NCBI GenBank assembly: GCA_028622995.1
Contig: JAJQJQ010000048.1
Coordinates: forward strand, 372,001-436,000
Source of the DNA: Panagrolaimus kolymaensis
Lineage: Eukaryota > Nematoda > Chromadorea > Rhabditida > Panagrolaimidae
DNA: 64,000 nucleotides
Direction: 5' to 3'
This document shows, piece by piece, positions 29,871-42,934 of this stretch (position 1 is the stretch's first letter; the number at the start of each line of letters is the position of its first letter). The notes beneath the pieces were generated by a model, which searched no databases, had not been told where the DNA came from, and saw nothing but the letters and a program-made list of their open reading frames with translations. The translations under genes and the position numbers were made by a program.

Positions 29871-32800
29871 ATGCAAACTTCGGAACCACCTCCTCCACCT
29901 CCTTATGCTCCCCAACTTCTTATCTTCACGAAAAGTGAATATGAAAATGCTTCATTAACGTTAGTTATTTTTTTAAATAATTTTACACATACATGGGCAC
30001 AGGGTGTGTTAGGGTGTGTTTTGACACACCCTGACGTACCGGCGTACCGCTGGGTTTTTTGCCGACGTACCGCTAAAAATTTTAGAAATTTCGAAAAATG
30101 CTTGTTTTTCCAGCAAAAAAGTTTTTTTCCAAAAAAACTAAAAGTTTATTTATATTTAAAAAATTTCAAAAATTTATTTTGTTAACTTTGAGCATCTTTT
30201 TTCATTAGTTTGTTGCTAAAAATGGAACAAAATTCTTTTTTTAAACTAATATTTCTTCATATTTCCTTTCTATTATTTGTCGTTTTCATTTTTTGATAAA
30301 AACAAAAAAGTCGTCGGTTGTATTTTTCTCAACGAAAGAAAGAAAATATTTGACTTTCCAATTTTTTACATAGAATTTTTTTTTCAGAAGTAAAAGTCCG
30401 CTCAATCCTTCATTATTGCCTCAAAATTCATAATTTTTAAGAATCAAATTTTCGCAATACATATTTTTTTAAAGAGCGCATTTTTATTCGAAGATTAGAG
30501 AGTCAAAGTCGAAGCATATACTCTTCTCCAAAAAGTTAGGATTTTTTCTTTTATTTTTTTCATTACTTAAAAGAATTTGTCACTTATTTTTTCTCTTCTT
30601 TCATAGCAAAAATAAGAAAAAAACAGTGAATTATTTTTCTTTTTTCTTCTAAGATTTATTTCAAATGATTAAAAATAAACAAAACAAAAAATTAAATTAA
30701 GATCACTCCTTATTTTTTTGGATCTCCATGAGCATCAAGATGAGCATATTTAAAATCATTAAGCTTTGCACTAATTGATTTGTCATTTTTATTTATTTTT
30801 AATTATATTAAAGCATGAGGATGGATTGCATGGTCATCATTTGTGTTTTGCCTTCCTTTTGTAAAAATTCGATCATTGTCATCTCGCTCTTGCCTTCTAC
30901 GAAATAACTAAGATTGCTATCGTCAAATTTAAATTCAAATTTAGAATTACCATAAAATCTTTTTTAAATAAATCAGTTATAAGCAAAATGCGGGGTCATT
31001 AATGGCTTTGTGTTTTTCGGATGCAATTTAAAAAGCAGAATTGTGTAAGAATCATCATTTTTACATTGCAATTTGCAACCCTTAAGTTTAAGCTTATAAA
31101 CTAATTCTCTAATTCATTATCCGTCCGCCAAGTTTGGAATAGAACGGCTATTAAGTTCATTAAGTAAAAGCATACAAGCATTACAAGAAAAAAATAATGA
31201 AAAGTTTAATTTTAATGGTATCATTTTCTTTTTGACAAATAGAATAAGGAAACTTTAATATAATATTAAAAACCAAAAACGTGGAAAATACTCGCATATT
31301 GCTTTTATCGATCTGCGCAATATTACAAAGCTTTATAGCACTTTGTTAAACTTTGTAAGATTTTGTAGCACTTTGTTAAACTTCGTTACACTTCGTAACA
31401 CTTTGTTAAATTTCTTGAGGTACCGCTAGAAAAAAAATCTCGACACACCCACTTGCCCATGTATGATTTTACACATAAAAATATTTGGTTTGTTAACCCA
31501 CAAACTTTTTGGCTTTGAAATTTACCAAAAATAAAAATAATTTTTCGCTTTTTTAGTTGCTCCACCAAAATCCCCTGCAACAAGACCTGCTTTGGATTTA
31601 CGGCTCTCATGGATTTTTACCCATCTGACGAACTTTCAATTTTTTCTGCGAAATTTCAACACGATCAAGAAAATTTTCAAGTTATTTCAAACTTGGAAAA
31701 TGAAGAAAAATTGAAAATGGATTTTCGTTATAACACCTTTATAAAAATGAATTTCGAAGTTAAAGAAGTAGAAAATGCCACCAACAACATGGATGTCAAA
31801 ATGACTTTTGTGGTCAATTGCACTCCTTTGTTTTACATGACCAAAACAGATAAGAAAAAGAATTTCTCAAAATATATTCGATTTAATCCTCGATCCCTTG
31901 CAAAATTGGGGATTGAAACATGGAATTTTTGGGATTCTATGGTTGGTGCAACAGCTTATCAAATGGAATTTAACATCTCTGTAAGTTTGTTTTTTTCATA
32001 AAAAATTATAATCCCGTTTTTGAGTTTCGAAAAGAGCAAATTTCAAAAATAAAAAATAGCTAGAAAATTCTTAAAATTTAAATCAAAGCAAATTTTTACA
32101 ATAACAATCAAAAAAGTTTTGTTTTATTTTCTTCCAAAAAAAGTGAATTTTTATTTTGCAAGTTTTTTCTCAAAAATAACGAAAAAGAATAGTTAAAAAA
32201 TTTAAATATTCCTTTAAGGAATTTTTTGTTTAATCTTAAAATTATCGAAAATTATTTTTTTTAACAAATTTAAAAAGAGATTCTATTTTTAGAAAGCTGA
32301 ACTTTTCTCATTTTTGAATCAACTCGATTCTCTCCTCTCCTGTGCCCTAACTTTCCAACTTTTGTGGAAAAAAACATTCGATTCTTCCCAAATCAATTCT
32401 CTCAACATCAATGAATGGCCATGGGAAGTTCGATACCGCATTGAAGCGATCAAGTGCTGGACAATTGGATGCTACTTTTTAAACTACTTTTTATTCGTGA
32501 AAAACGAAATTACAAATATTATTTGTGAAAATGGTTTTAATGAATCATGGGCAAATGTAATTTTCACAGCAATGTTTGATTATTTAAAAAGTGATTTATC
32601 ACTTTCAAATTTGGATGATTTTAACCCAGATAATTATTCCATCATGGGTCAAAATCTGAATGGTGGGGTTTATGTTTTGATGAAGACCGTGAGTTTTAAA
32701 AATTTTCTTTTAACGCTTTTCTATAAACTTTTTTAAAATTATTATTTTTGAACTCAAGTTTTTTTAGGTCTATGTAACCCCAACTCGAATGATTCTCGCC

Positions 32801-35800
32801 CTCGATGAAGCAACTATGAATTGTCGGGGCTTTCGAAAAATTGGCGTAGAAAAACTCATTCAAATCAAATTTCGCGATGACAATCTTTCATTTTTCCCGC
32901 GTGAGAGGGATTGCATCGCAAATGTGATTTTACCAATTTGCCAATATGGAATTAACATTGCTGGACGAGACTTTTATGAACTTGGCGGATCCAGTTCATT
33001 ATTCCGTGAACATGGAAGTTATTTTATGGCGGTTGAAAAGAAAGAGGATGTAATTGGAAATTGGCGACGATTTGGAAGTTTCAAAGTTGAACAAGCGGCT
33101 AAGGTTCATGCACGCATTGGACAACATTTCACTTCAGCCAGGGTTAGCCATATTTTTAGTTTCTTAAGAAAAATTAAACATTTTTTTGCTTTAGGAAATC
33201 CGTTTCAAACTCAGACAAAGCAATGTCCTTTTAATCGGTGACTTCATCTCCGAAGCAGTGGACTCTGCTAATAAAAATTATTGCTTTTCGGATGGCGTTG
33301 GAATTATTGATGAAGCTTTTGCACACCAAATTGCAGCAGAACTTGAAATTCCATATATTCCTTCGGCTTTTCAAATTCGATTTGCTGGATTTAAGGGAAT
33401 GGTTTCCATTGACAAAACAAATCCAAATTTAATCAAAAATGGAGGAAAATATTTTGCATGTTTGCGTGAATCTCAAAAGAAGTTTGAAGTTGAGAATCCT
33501 GAAAATTTACTTGATTTTGACATTGTTCAATGGTCTGCTCCAGCACCAGCAAACCTCCATCGTAGCTTTATAGTTATGCTGGATGCTCATGCTCGATGTG
33601 AAGGAAAGCAAGAAAATTTCCACAAACGCTTGCACCATCTTCTAAATGAATGTTCCATGAATGTTCTTAGTCCTCTTTTGGAAAATCAGTCCTTTATTGC
33701 TACTCTTGAAAAATTACCTAAATACTTCCCCATTCAAAAGATGGCAAGAAAGAATTTAATGGAAGAACAATTCTTACGATCCATGGTCGAAGCTCAAGCT
33801 GTCTTGAATGCAAGTAAGAATCTTTATAAGTTGTTAAGAAAATTTGAAAAATTAAAAAACTTTTTTTAATTTTTTCTAAACATTGATAAATAAAGACTAA
33901 AAAATGTCCTTTTTCAGAGATGCTTTCAAGCAAAATTCAAATTCCCATTCCCATTGATCTTGGTCGAGCTGCATTTGGGATAATCGACACCACTGGAACT
34001 CTTGGGCCAGATGAAGTTTTCTTCCAATTTAGCAAAACATTGAATTCAAAATCAGCTTCCAGTCAAAAAACTTTGAAACTTGGACGTGTTGGAATTACAA
34101 AAAGTCCCATTTATCATGCTGGAGACATCCAATTCGTAACTGCCGTCGATGCTCCAGCTTTATCACATTTATGCGATGTTTTAGTTTTTTCAAGTAAAGG
34201 AACTCGGCCTTATACAGATATGATTGGAGGTGGAGATCTTGATGGAGATCAATATACAATCTTTTGGGATCCAGCATTTTTATTTGATAACAATATTCCA
34301 GCGGCTGATTATACTGCTGTTAGCGCTGATCCCGAACAAATTCCCAATGTCAATTTGGATGAACTTCAAGAACATTTTCCTCCATCTCGATGTTATTATA
34401 TCATTGCCAATAATCTTGAATACCTAAGCAACTGCCATCTTGCCCATTTGATTTCACACGATCCAAACCACGAAGATTGCGAAAATATCGCAAAAAAAGC
34501 TGATACCGCTGTAAACTTTTTCAAAAGTGGAGTAGCTAGCGATGATATTGGAAATGACGAAAAACATATTTTTTGGCCGAAATTTATGGGAAAAAGACAT
34601 GAACCTGCTTTTACAAATTCTCATATTCTTTGTCAACTTTACGATCGGGCGAAAAGTTTTTATGATTTAATTCAAATTGCTCAACGTGAAGCTGTGAAAC
34701 TACGACGCATCGATAAACAACCCGAAGCAGCCCACATCGCAAACATCAGTGCTTTTGATCAAAAACTTTATAAAACCTACAAATTTGAAATTCAGGTAAA
34801 ACCATTTTTAAATTTATATTAATTCATTTTTTTCTTCAGGCTTTATTAAAAAAGCATAGAATTAATTCAGAAGGCGAACTTTTTGCTAATGCATTTTTGG
34901 ATGTCCAAGGAACCTTAAAAACTTATAAAGATCCTTTGGGTGATGATGGTTCAGCTACGGCTATCATCCAAAGAGAAGTTTTTGGTTTATTTGAAAAATA
35001 TCGATCGAAAATTCTAGATCGCTTTGGATTTTCATGGAGAACTGATATGCAAATGAAATGTGAAAATATTTTTTCGTATAAACTCGAAATTGTCCCAAAT
35101 GAAATGATTCAATTGGCTAAAAGTTTTTATGCTTTGGCAGATGGTTAGTTTCGTTAAATTTTATATATTCAAAAAATATTATTTTATATATACATAAATT
35201 CCAGGTGAATGTTACTCCTTTCCTTGGATTGCATGGGAAGGATTGGATGCTTGGTGGAGTTTAGAACGACGAAATGTTTCCCTTCCTGCAACACTTTTAC
35301 CCATTGAAAATTATGTCGATTTTTTTAATTTTGCTATAGAAGCTCATCTTCCGGAATGGTATTTATATTTCCTAGTTGAAGTTACAAATTGGGAAACTCA
35401 AAATGGATTGGATTCACGATGTGTTTCAAATGCGATCGATAATTTTAAATTTCTTTTAACTCAAGAGGTAGCTAAACTTTTTAAAAAATATTCAACAAAA
35501 TGTAAATTATTATTTTTTTTAGAAAGTTGATCGATCTAAAATTTTATTGGAAAATGGCGCATTTTTTTATTTCTTGGTTTCCATCACTTACAACAATAAC
35601 ACCGATGAAGATAAAAGTGCTGAAAATCAACAACTTTACAAAGTTAGTTTTTCATTCATTTTTTTGTCAAAATTATACACTTCTTTCAGACGGCTAAATC
35701 AACCTTAATTACCCATGCATTTATGCCTGGAATTGATATTCTTGCTAAAGATGCTCTTTATGACAAAATTATTCCTTTTCCATCTTTCGTTGTTTCAATC

Positions 35801-36235
35801 CCAGAATATTGGTGTCCAAATTTTGAAAAAGATTATTCTCTTCTTGAACAATTTTCTGGTTGTCACGAAGTTGCTATTGGTCTTCGGAGAAGTACAAAAG
35901 CTTTTTCTCTTTACACTATTCTTTGTCGAGGCACATATGAAGCATGCAAGAAATTGGAGAATATGTTAACCCCTGTTATTGAAGCTGACTATTCCGCCTC
36001 GATGAAAGACATGAAAGCATCAAAAATAGCTGCGATGAATAAATTGCTTCGTGAACTTTTTAATTTTCCAACTATGAAACATGCTGAAAGTGCTCCAGGT
36101 CGTATGGATTATCCTAATCCTCTTCAACGTCAAAATCAAAATTATTCGAAGAAGTTTAAGCGGCCATCCACTGGAGATTATGAAAGCGGCGAAAGATTTG
36201 CTCCGAAACGCAAACAGCCATCAGAATATCTCTGA
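29871..36235 (+). CDS. RNA-dependent RNA polymerase, EGO-1/RRF type
   Basis: Ten exons: 29871-29959, 31557-31980, 32293-32688, 32768-33142, 33195-33813, 33918-34795, 34840-35143, 35205-35467, 35523-35642, 35690-36235. All phases agree; 1337 aa. Catalytic GGGDLDGD is present, DLDGD at residues 741-745 (34235-34249), preceded by the family's YCFSDGVG, AFQIRFAGFKGMVSID and VDAPALSHLCDV blocks. Cellular RdRPs of this type copy mRNA into secondary 22G-class small RNAs for Argonautes, in germline or somatic granules. It is shorter than the roughly 1600-residue C. elegans members, mainly at the N-terminus, which opens with a Pro-rich stretch (SEPPPPPPYAPQ); further upstream exons cannot be excluded. 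A hAT-like element lies in intron 1. The C-terminal tail is basic. Confidence 0.95.
29988..31465. mobile_element. hAT-like element copy 2, complete, in RdRP intron 1
   Basis: Ends CATACATGGGCA and TGCCCATGTATG, flanked by perfect 8-bp ATTTTACA duplications (29980-29987 and 31466-31473). 1478 bp. The left 730 bp match the copy at 16298. The right 745 bp are unique in the window and hold possible coding fragments on the minus strand. GTACCGCT repeats lie near both ends. No transposase was found, so it is non-autonomous. Confidence 0.92.
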
Positions 36236-37418
36236 GAATACAACTTTCTGACTCAATCCGATGTTCTCCCGGCTTTTATTCTCACTGTAATCAACAACAT
36301 TTTTATTTGAGTATGTATTTGGGTTTTTTTTTTCTAGCGCTATTTATTGTAAAGAGTGATTAGAGAACTCCAAAAATTTAGCTGAATTTTTATAATCAAA
36401 CTTTTTTATTTTTTTTTTTCGTGGACATTAAATAATTTTTTTTCGAAACAAAATTTAAACCAAAAAATGGACTTTTTTAAAATCACAAAAAAATGAAAAA
36501 AATATTTTTCAAAAAATTTTTTATTTCTTTCTTTAAATTAGATGATTGGGTTGAAGGATTACTTTAAACACTCTATGATGGCTTTTATTTTGTAATTGTA
36601 TTTTTTATAATTTCAGGAAACTTTCTTTTTCTTCTTTTTCAAATAAAAAATAAAAAAACCCCAAAGATTGTATTTTTTTTTAAACAAGCTGCAGATTTTT
36701 TTGTTATTAAAAAAAAAGTTAAACAAAAAACATCAGTGAAAATGGATGATAAAATTATTGACGAACAAGCAATAAAAAAAATAAAGAAAATCAGCAAAAA
36801 AACGTAAAAAAGTCAAGTAAATGTTTTTTTTGAATGGTTCCTGATTTTTCGAATAAAATTTTTTTTTAATAAAATATTGTTTCTTTTCTGGTACTGGTAT
36901 TTGCGAGTCTAAATGAAATATATCAGTATATCTATTTGAACAAAAATAACTTTTTGCTCTTTGTAACATATTCTTGTCCGATCGATACATTATTATTATT
37001 TAAATTTCTCAAATGAATTTATATCTTTAAAAACATATTTTAATTTATCAATTGTATTAATTAATTTTTTAGTTAATTGCAAAAAATTAATTTGAAACAA
37101 ATACTTTTCTTAAATATTCAAAAAAAAAGCAAAAAAACAAATGTAAAAAATTAATAAAAAAGAATTATTTTTTTTACAATTTTTTTTGCTCGATAAAATA
37201 AAAAAAAGTTTGAAAATGTATCAATACACATCAGTTTTCTTTTCGCATTTTTTTAAATGATTCATTTGCTAATTTTTTTCTTCTCCTTTTACATTCATAT
37301 TTTCTCGCAACTTTTATTGTTATTTTTTTGAGAAACAAAAAAAGCATGATTTTATTATTTATTTTCAATAGTTTTTTTTGATTGACGTATAAAAAAACAA
37401 ATCAAGCTTTAGAGCAGC
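36236..37418. other. Intergenic, AT-rich
   Basis: Poly-A and poly-T runs and the RdRP 3' end. The only frame of note (36733-36990, minus) has no recognisable domain or start context. No repeat family recognised. Confidence 0.5.
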
Positions 37419-37826
37419 TTAACAACAGCCTTCAATGCATTTAAAACCTGTGGGACAATCATCGTTGCTTTCGCATTTTATATTATTGATACAGCGAGGT
37501 GGGAACAAACTTTTAATTTCCTGAAACAAAAATATTTCTTTTTTCTGTATTTATGGTTTACAACAAGCAAATAACTTACAGAATGAATGGCTGAATTGTC
37601 ATGACATTCGCCACCTCGACAAATAGTTCCGAATGGACATTCCAAATCATCGACACAAAAAAGACCAATATTGATGGATTTTTCTTTTCGGATCTAAAAT
37701 ACAATTTGTAATTCGATGGTTCACAAAATTTTAAAACTTCATAAATCTTTAAAAAAAACTTACATCAGAAAAAGCGGCGATTCCAGCAACGAGACCAAGG
37801 AAAACGAAAAGAAAGAAAATTTTCAT
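37419..37826 (-). CDS. Cys-rich secreted peptide, three exons
   Basis: Exons 37764-37826, 37580-37693 and 37419-37520, all phase 0 with canonical junctions; 92 aa. Exon 1 is exactly the signal peptide (MKIFFLFVFLGLVAGIAAFSD). Exons 2 and 3 each encode a related Cys module: CVDDLECPFGTICRGGEC, and CINNIKCESNDDCPTGFKC ending in GCC. The C..D..CPxGxxCxxGxC pattern is typical of small disulfide-rich modules found in nematode secreted proteins. Exon-module correspondence suggests an internal duplication. Function unknown: defence or cuticle/gut-related are both possible. Confidence 0.8.
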
Positions 37827-38446
37827 CTTTACAATTGACAGAAAAGAATGAAACAAACTACTTTTTCAAGATGCTTATATATTTTTTAGTTCCTTTATTA
37901 TAACAAAAAAATTATTAATATTTAAAATATGTTAAAAGCTTTTGGGTCTAACAATTCTGAATGAAATTAAAAATCAATTTGTGGCGTCTGTCAATTTTTT
38001 TTTTGAAGTTTCTCAATAATATTTTTTGTTGCTAAAAGCTTTTTAAATTAAAAATTCCTGAAAGCAATCAAACTTCACATTTTTGTATGGGATTTTTGGA
38101 ACTTTCATATTATTTACCTTTTTTTAATGGGAATTTTTTTTGACTATTTTTCTAGGATCATTAAATTTTACTGAAACAAACCATTCTTTATTTTTGCATT
38201 TCGATATAGAATTTTCTCTCAAAATAGTTAGCTAAAAAAATAATTAATGACAGTATCAGAAGTCATTTGCTTGAGAAAAAAAATATAGTTTTTATTAGCT
38301 GTCACTTATCTCTCTTTTTTTGTGAGTCCACATTACAAATGTAAAAACATTATAGAAAATTTTTAAATGCTTTATTTTTTCAAAAATTTGTAAAATAGAA
38401 TATTAGAGAAAAATCAGTTATGAATGTTATTAGTTTTTTTCTTCAT

Positions 38447-38881
38447 TTAATCGACTTGGATCATCAACTTTTCATTTTCTTTCCTAAGCTCAGCTAATTT
38501 AGCTTCATAAAAAGCTGCTTGTTCTTCAGCTTGTTTTTTTAAATCTTCAATTTCTTTTTTATGCATCAATTTAGCGTCTTTTAGTTCAATTTGAGCTTCA
38601 GTGGCTTCATTCAAAAAGAAAGCTCTATCTCCTTTCAATATAAGATTTTCGTTTTCTAAACGTTGATACCTTTTTGCTGCATGAATTGTGAGACCTTTTA
38701 TTTGACTTTTAAGTTCTTTGATTTCTTTTTCTTTGGCTGCTAATCTTTCGTGGTATTCAGATCCTCGTTTTTCCTAAAAAAAAATGCTTTTTAATGAAAA
38801 AAAATTTGGAGAAAAATTTATAGTCTTTTCCATGATTAAATTTTTCATAACCTTTTTGCCCCAAGTTATCAGTGCTTTCAT
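38447..38881 (-). CDS. Small coiled-coil protein
   Basis: Exon 2 (38447-38773) is certain: a continuous heptad-like charged helix (RLAAKEKEIKELKSQIKGL; EEQAAFYEAKLAELRKENEKL) ending MIQVD. Exon 1 (38852-38881, MKALITWGKK) joins it in phase by a GTTATG donor but is only ten codons and is less certain; other first exons may exist further upstream. 118 aa as modelled. No other domain is visible; a structural partner or adaptor role is only a guess. Confidence 0.55.
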
Positions 38882-39143
38882 CTTGTGACGTTGTAAGCAC
38901 AGATGAAATAATCTAATATCCAAAAAAAATAAAATAATGAGGAAAAGGGATAATCCCTTTTTTTTATTAAAATAGTCTTTTGTACTTTCTTTTTGTAAAA
39001 ATGTTTTTGTTTTGTGTTCATATCTTGTATTTATAATTTTAATTACTTGCTTTTAGAAAAATGGGCTTATGATTTTATTCTAAAATACAAATATAAAATA
39101 AAATATTTTTCTGTAAAAGTTTTTGGCTTCAAAACAAGTAAAT

Positions 39144-42100
39144 TTAATTAAAAGCTAATAAAGAAACATCATTAAAAGGAATATAAATATAATTTTTAAA
39201 TATAAAATTATCTTTGCAAAATTCAAAACCTTCAATAGAAAATCCAGTTACCATATTGAATTCTCCGGTTTGGAAAAGTTCAATTAAGCATTCATTGAGT
39301 TTCTCATAGTTATCGATAGCTAAAAGCCTTAATGCTTTATTTCCATGCTTCTGTAAATCGTCGTCCTTAAATGTTCCAACTATTTTTTCTTTTGGTTTTA
39401 CAACACAAGTTTCAATTTGTAATGAAATTATTTGGCGATAAACAACTAAAGAAAAATAAGTTCCTTGTGAGGCAATAAATAATGAATAAATTCAGCTGGA
39501 AAATTATATTCGAAGATGGAAGCTGAATTTGAAATGAAACAATTCCATGGTTTTTCATGAACCGCTGTAAGTTCTTGAGCGATAGTAGAAGAAATTTCGC
39601 TGATTGCTCGTTTATCGAATTGGTCCATATAAATATTTTCAATTTTTATGCTAATATCTTGGAGTAATACAGGGCTAATAAAAGCTTGATAAACGTGCAT
39701 AGTCATGTTTGGCAAATATTGAAAAGGAAGAATTGAATCAAATTTTGGAACATTTTTGATTAAAATAAGCTTTTCTGATGTTTCAGGAAACTTTAACTGA
39801 ATTTGCTCGCAATCAAGTAAAGTAAAATGAATTGCATCGCCCGCATAGCATAGAACTTTCTTAGTTGGATGAGAACTTGTAGAAAGCCATATATGCAAAT
39901 TATGATAAGATGGTAACATATCTTCGACTTCACTTTCCATTACAGTAGTAAAATCAGATAAAGTGAAACTTTTTTTAATGAATGCTTTTTGAAATATTTC
40001 ATTTAATTCTTGTATCATTTCAGATTTACTTTGTTCAGAAAGATTTGGAATATCAAATTTGAAATTTTTAGCAGATTTTGTAACTGAGAAAAATTGTCGA
40101 TATGATTCAAGTGTCAGCGTGTCTTTTAAAGTTGTTGGAAGCTGGTATGTTGAAGGACTAAAAAGAACAACAAATTAAATATGAAACTTTCGAAATGATG
40201 AATTTTTCATTTTTTTCTCATGCTTTTTAAGATACAAGCTTTTTACTAGAATAAACTCACTCTTTAAAAGGCTTTTCTGAAATAATAGCAGATGTTCCAC
40301 AAATATTTTGCGTTGAAGGCTGTCCGTTATTGACGGATACAGCCATTAAGCATTCGTGTAAAGGAGTATAAAAGTTTTCATAATCAACGATTCTTTCTTT
40401 AAATAATGCGTTCAAAAATTCTTTTACATTTTGATCTAAAAAAATAATTAAATAATAAATACTTTTAAAAATAGAATTATTACTTTTGCATTGGTCAGAG
40501 TTCTCAAAAATATATGCGACATCCGTAAACTTAATTGGTTCATTAGCGAAATTTAACAAATATCCATTTTGTTTACCAGGGATTCCTTTTAATTCATAAA
40601 TGCTTTGAACTTCCTTAACATCGATTCGAATAACTTTTCTTCTTCCAAATAAAGTAATAAGATAATTTTCGACATTGACTTTTGCATCAAATAAAAGAAT
40701 TATTTGACTTTCGATAGATGAAGAAGTAATTATAAAATCTGGATAAAATGGGAATGAAAAAATAGGTAAATTAGGTTAAGAATTACTTTGAGGTTTTGTT
40801 AAATTTGAAAAATAAAGCGACACATCAAAAAACGATAGCGACTTGTTACCAAAATTTATGAGTCCTTCAAAGTGTGTCTGATGTTTTGGTAAAATTTTTA
40901 CTGAATACATTCCAATTGGGTCAGCTATAACGCTAATAAGGACATCATCTGACATTCCTTCAAGCGAAAATCTTTTGGGTTCTTCGTTGTGATTATCCGT
41001 ATATTTTATCTAAAAACATTGGATTTTTTTTTGAAGTAAATTTAATATTCTTTTTAACTTACTTGTAGCTCTTGTTGCGTATCTGCAAAAAAAGTAACTC
41101 CATAAAACTCATTTTCTGTAAGAATCTTAATTATATACATAGAGGAAGCCACTATTTAAGTATCTAGGATTAACATTTTTATGAATTTTTTTTCTTAGTA
41201 AATTTTTGAAATTTTTATTCTCTTTGTAAATATTCGTGTAAAACTAATCACTCCTGGGTAAAATTATGTCAGCTCCAAAAAAAACATTGCTTGTTTTTTC
41301 CTACCTTTTTTAGGATGAGGCAAAAGAAGCGTATTTTTTTCCGAAAATTTCTAATAACAATTTTTCGTGAAAACATCTTATTTGCTACACCAAAATTATG
41401 ATCGCTCTTTTTATGGTAACAAAAACCTAAATTAAAAAGTAGATACTTAAGCTTGTTTTTATACCTTTATGGGGAGCTGAATTAAACACTAATATGGATT
41501 TGATAAAAGGAAAAGTTAAATTATCAGGAATAATTAAAACTTTTTCTTTGTTAATTTGCAACTCAATATTATTTGAAAGTCCCATTTCAACATCCAAATT
41601 TATAAGTTCTTTGTTTCCTGACATCATTTTTGCTTTAAGAAGAAACCCTTGATCATTGTCACTAGCATCAACGGTGAAAATTTTGCAATATGGAAACACT
41701 TCATTTACAACAGACATATCAAGTGGAGGAAGATTAGAACGCTTCCAATTTAACAAAATATTTGGTGGAGGAAATGATGTTAACGCATTTTTATCGCATA
41801 TATTTATATAATTTGTTGTTTTTAAGAATTTTGATTTTACATATTTTTTTTGGAATATTCCATAATTAGCGCAATTTGGAGTTGGACGTGATGAAAGTGT
41901 AAATCCCTCTAATTGCTTCCAAATCACATCGTTAAATTTTGGATTGATATTATTTGAATACAAAGCATAAATATATGAAGCATGGAGATAACTCATAAAT
42001 TCAATCTTTAAAAATCCATGATTTTCTCCAATTTTAAGAATATTAGCACGAATTTTTTCATTATCAATTCCTCCATCGCCAATACAACAACATCCAATAT

Positions 42101-42325
42101 ATTCACCAACTTTTTCTTTAATATTTATGAAAAAATTGTTGCAAACCGTTTTACTTTTAAGAGTTTCTTTTTTTATCTGGAAAAAATGACTTGTGCAAAT
42201 TGAAATTTTAGAACTAATAACTAACTTACAGGGAGTTTAAAATTAATATTTTCCATGGTTACGGTATTAAAGGTTAAAACCGAAAAATTATCATAATTAA
42301 TGCGAATACCCAAATGAACAACCAT
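39144..42325 (-). pseudogene. Hsp70-like gene with dynein-light-chain-like C-terminus, one frameshift
   Basis: Exons 42230-42325, 41465-42176, 41063-41115, 40787-41009, 40484-40738, 40261-40435, 39144-40157. Exons 1-2 parallel the N-terminal half of the 20010-22506 gene (YIGCCCIGDGG; PKFNDVIWKQLEG; LLKAKMMSGNKELINLDVE). Exons 3-7 are unlike Hsp70. In the last exon, QDISIKIENIYMDQFDKRAI...WNCFISNSASIFEYN...FIHY aligns well with the LC8 dynein light chain (FDKKYNPTWHC...FGSYVTHETKHFIYFYL). The frame then breaks near 39470-39480: a one-base shift in the Tyr/Leu strand is needed to continue into GTYFSLVVYRQ and on to a stop at 39144. About 840 aa if read through. The break may be an assembly error at an AT-rich site or a real inactivating deletion. 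Confidence 0.65.
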
Positions 42326-42934
42326 TGTGGCTTAAGAACAAAAAAATAATATAAAAAAGCAACAAAAAATGAAAGAAACTAAAGTGTTTTTTCTTCAATT
42401 AAAATTTTTGGATAGTGATTGATTTTTTTCAATATTATCAATTTATATCGGTCATAAAAAGCATCTAATCAAAAAAAATGAAGAAAGGAAAATGTTAATT
42501 AACAGCAATCGTTTATCACCAAAAGGCTTTCAAGATTGTTATCCAACAAACTACAATCGATAAAAAATATGTCTACCGAACTTTAAGCAATTAAAAAAAA
42601 CGTATATGTATTATTTATTAAAATTCAAAATTCATTTATAATATTTTCTTGATTAATTATAACTTTAATATCAAGACATTCTTTTTTAATATTGCATTTT
42701 TTGTAATTATTTTTCAAAAAAAAATTCTGTGAAAAGCTTCAAAGAAAAATGAAACAAAAGTTTTTCTTCACACATTTTTGTTTAAATAAAATTTATAAAT
42801 AAAGTTTTGGATCTTTTTTGGCAAAAAGAATTCCATTGCCAACGTCTGCTATTTTTTTCGCATTAACAATTTTTTGGTAAAGAATTAGTCATTCATAAAT
42901 TTTCAGAGTTTGTTTGTTGAGAAGAAGAAAAATT

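Noticed and set aside
36733..36990. 85-aa minus-strand frame
   Set aside because: No recognisable domain, start context or paralogue in the window.
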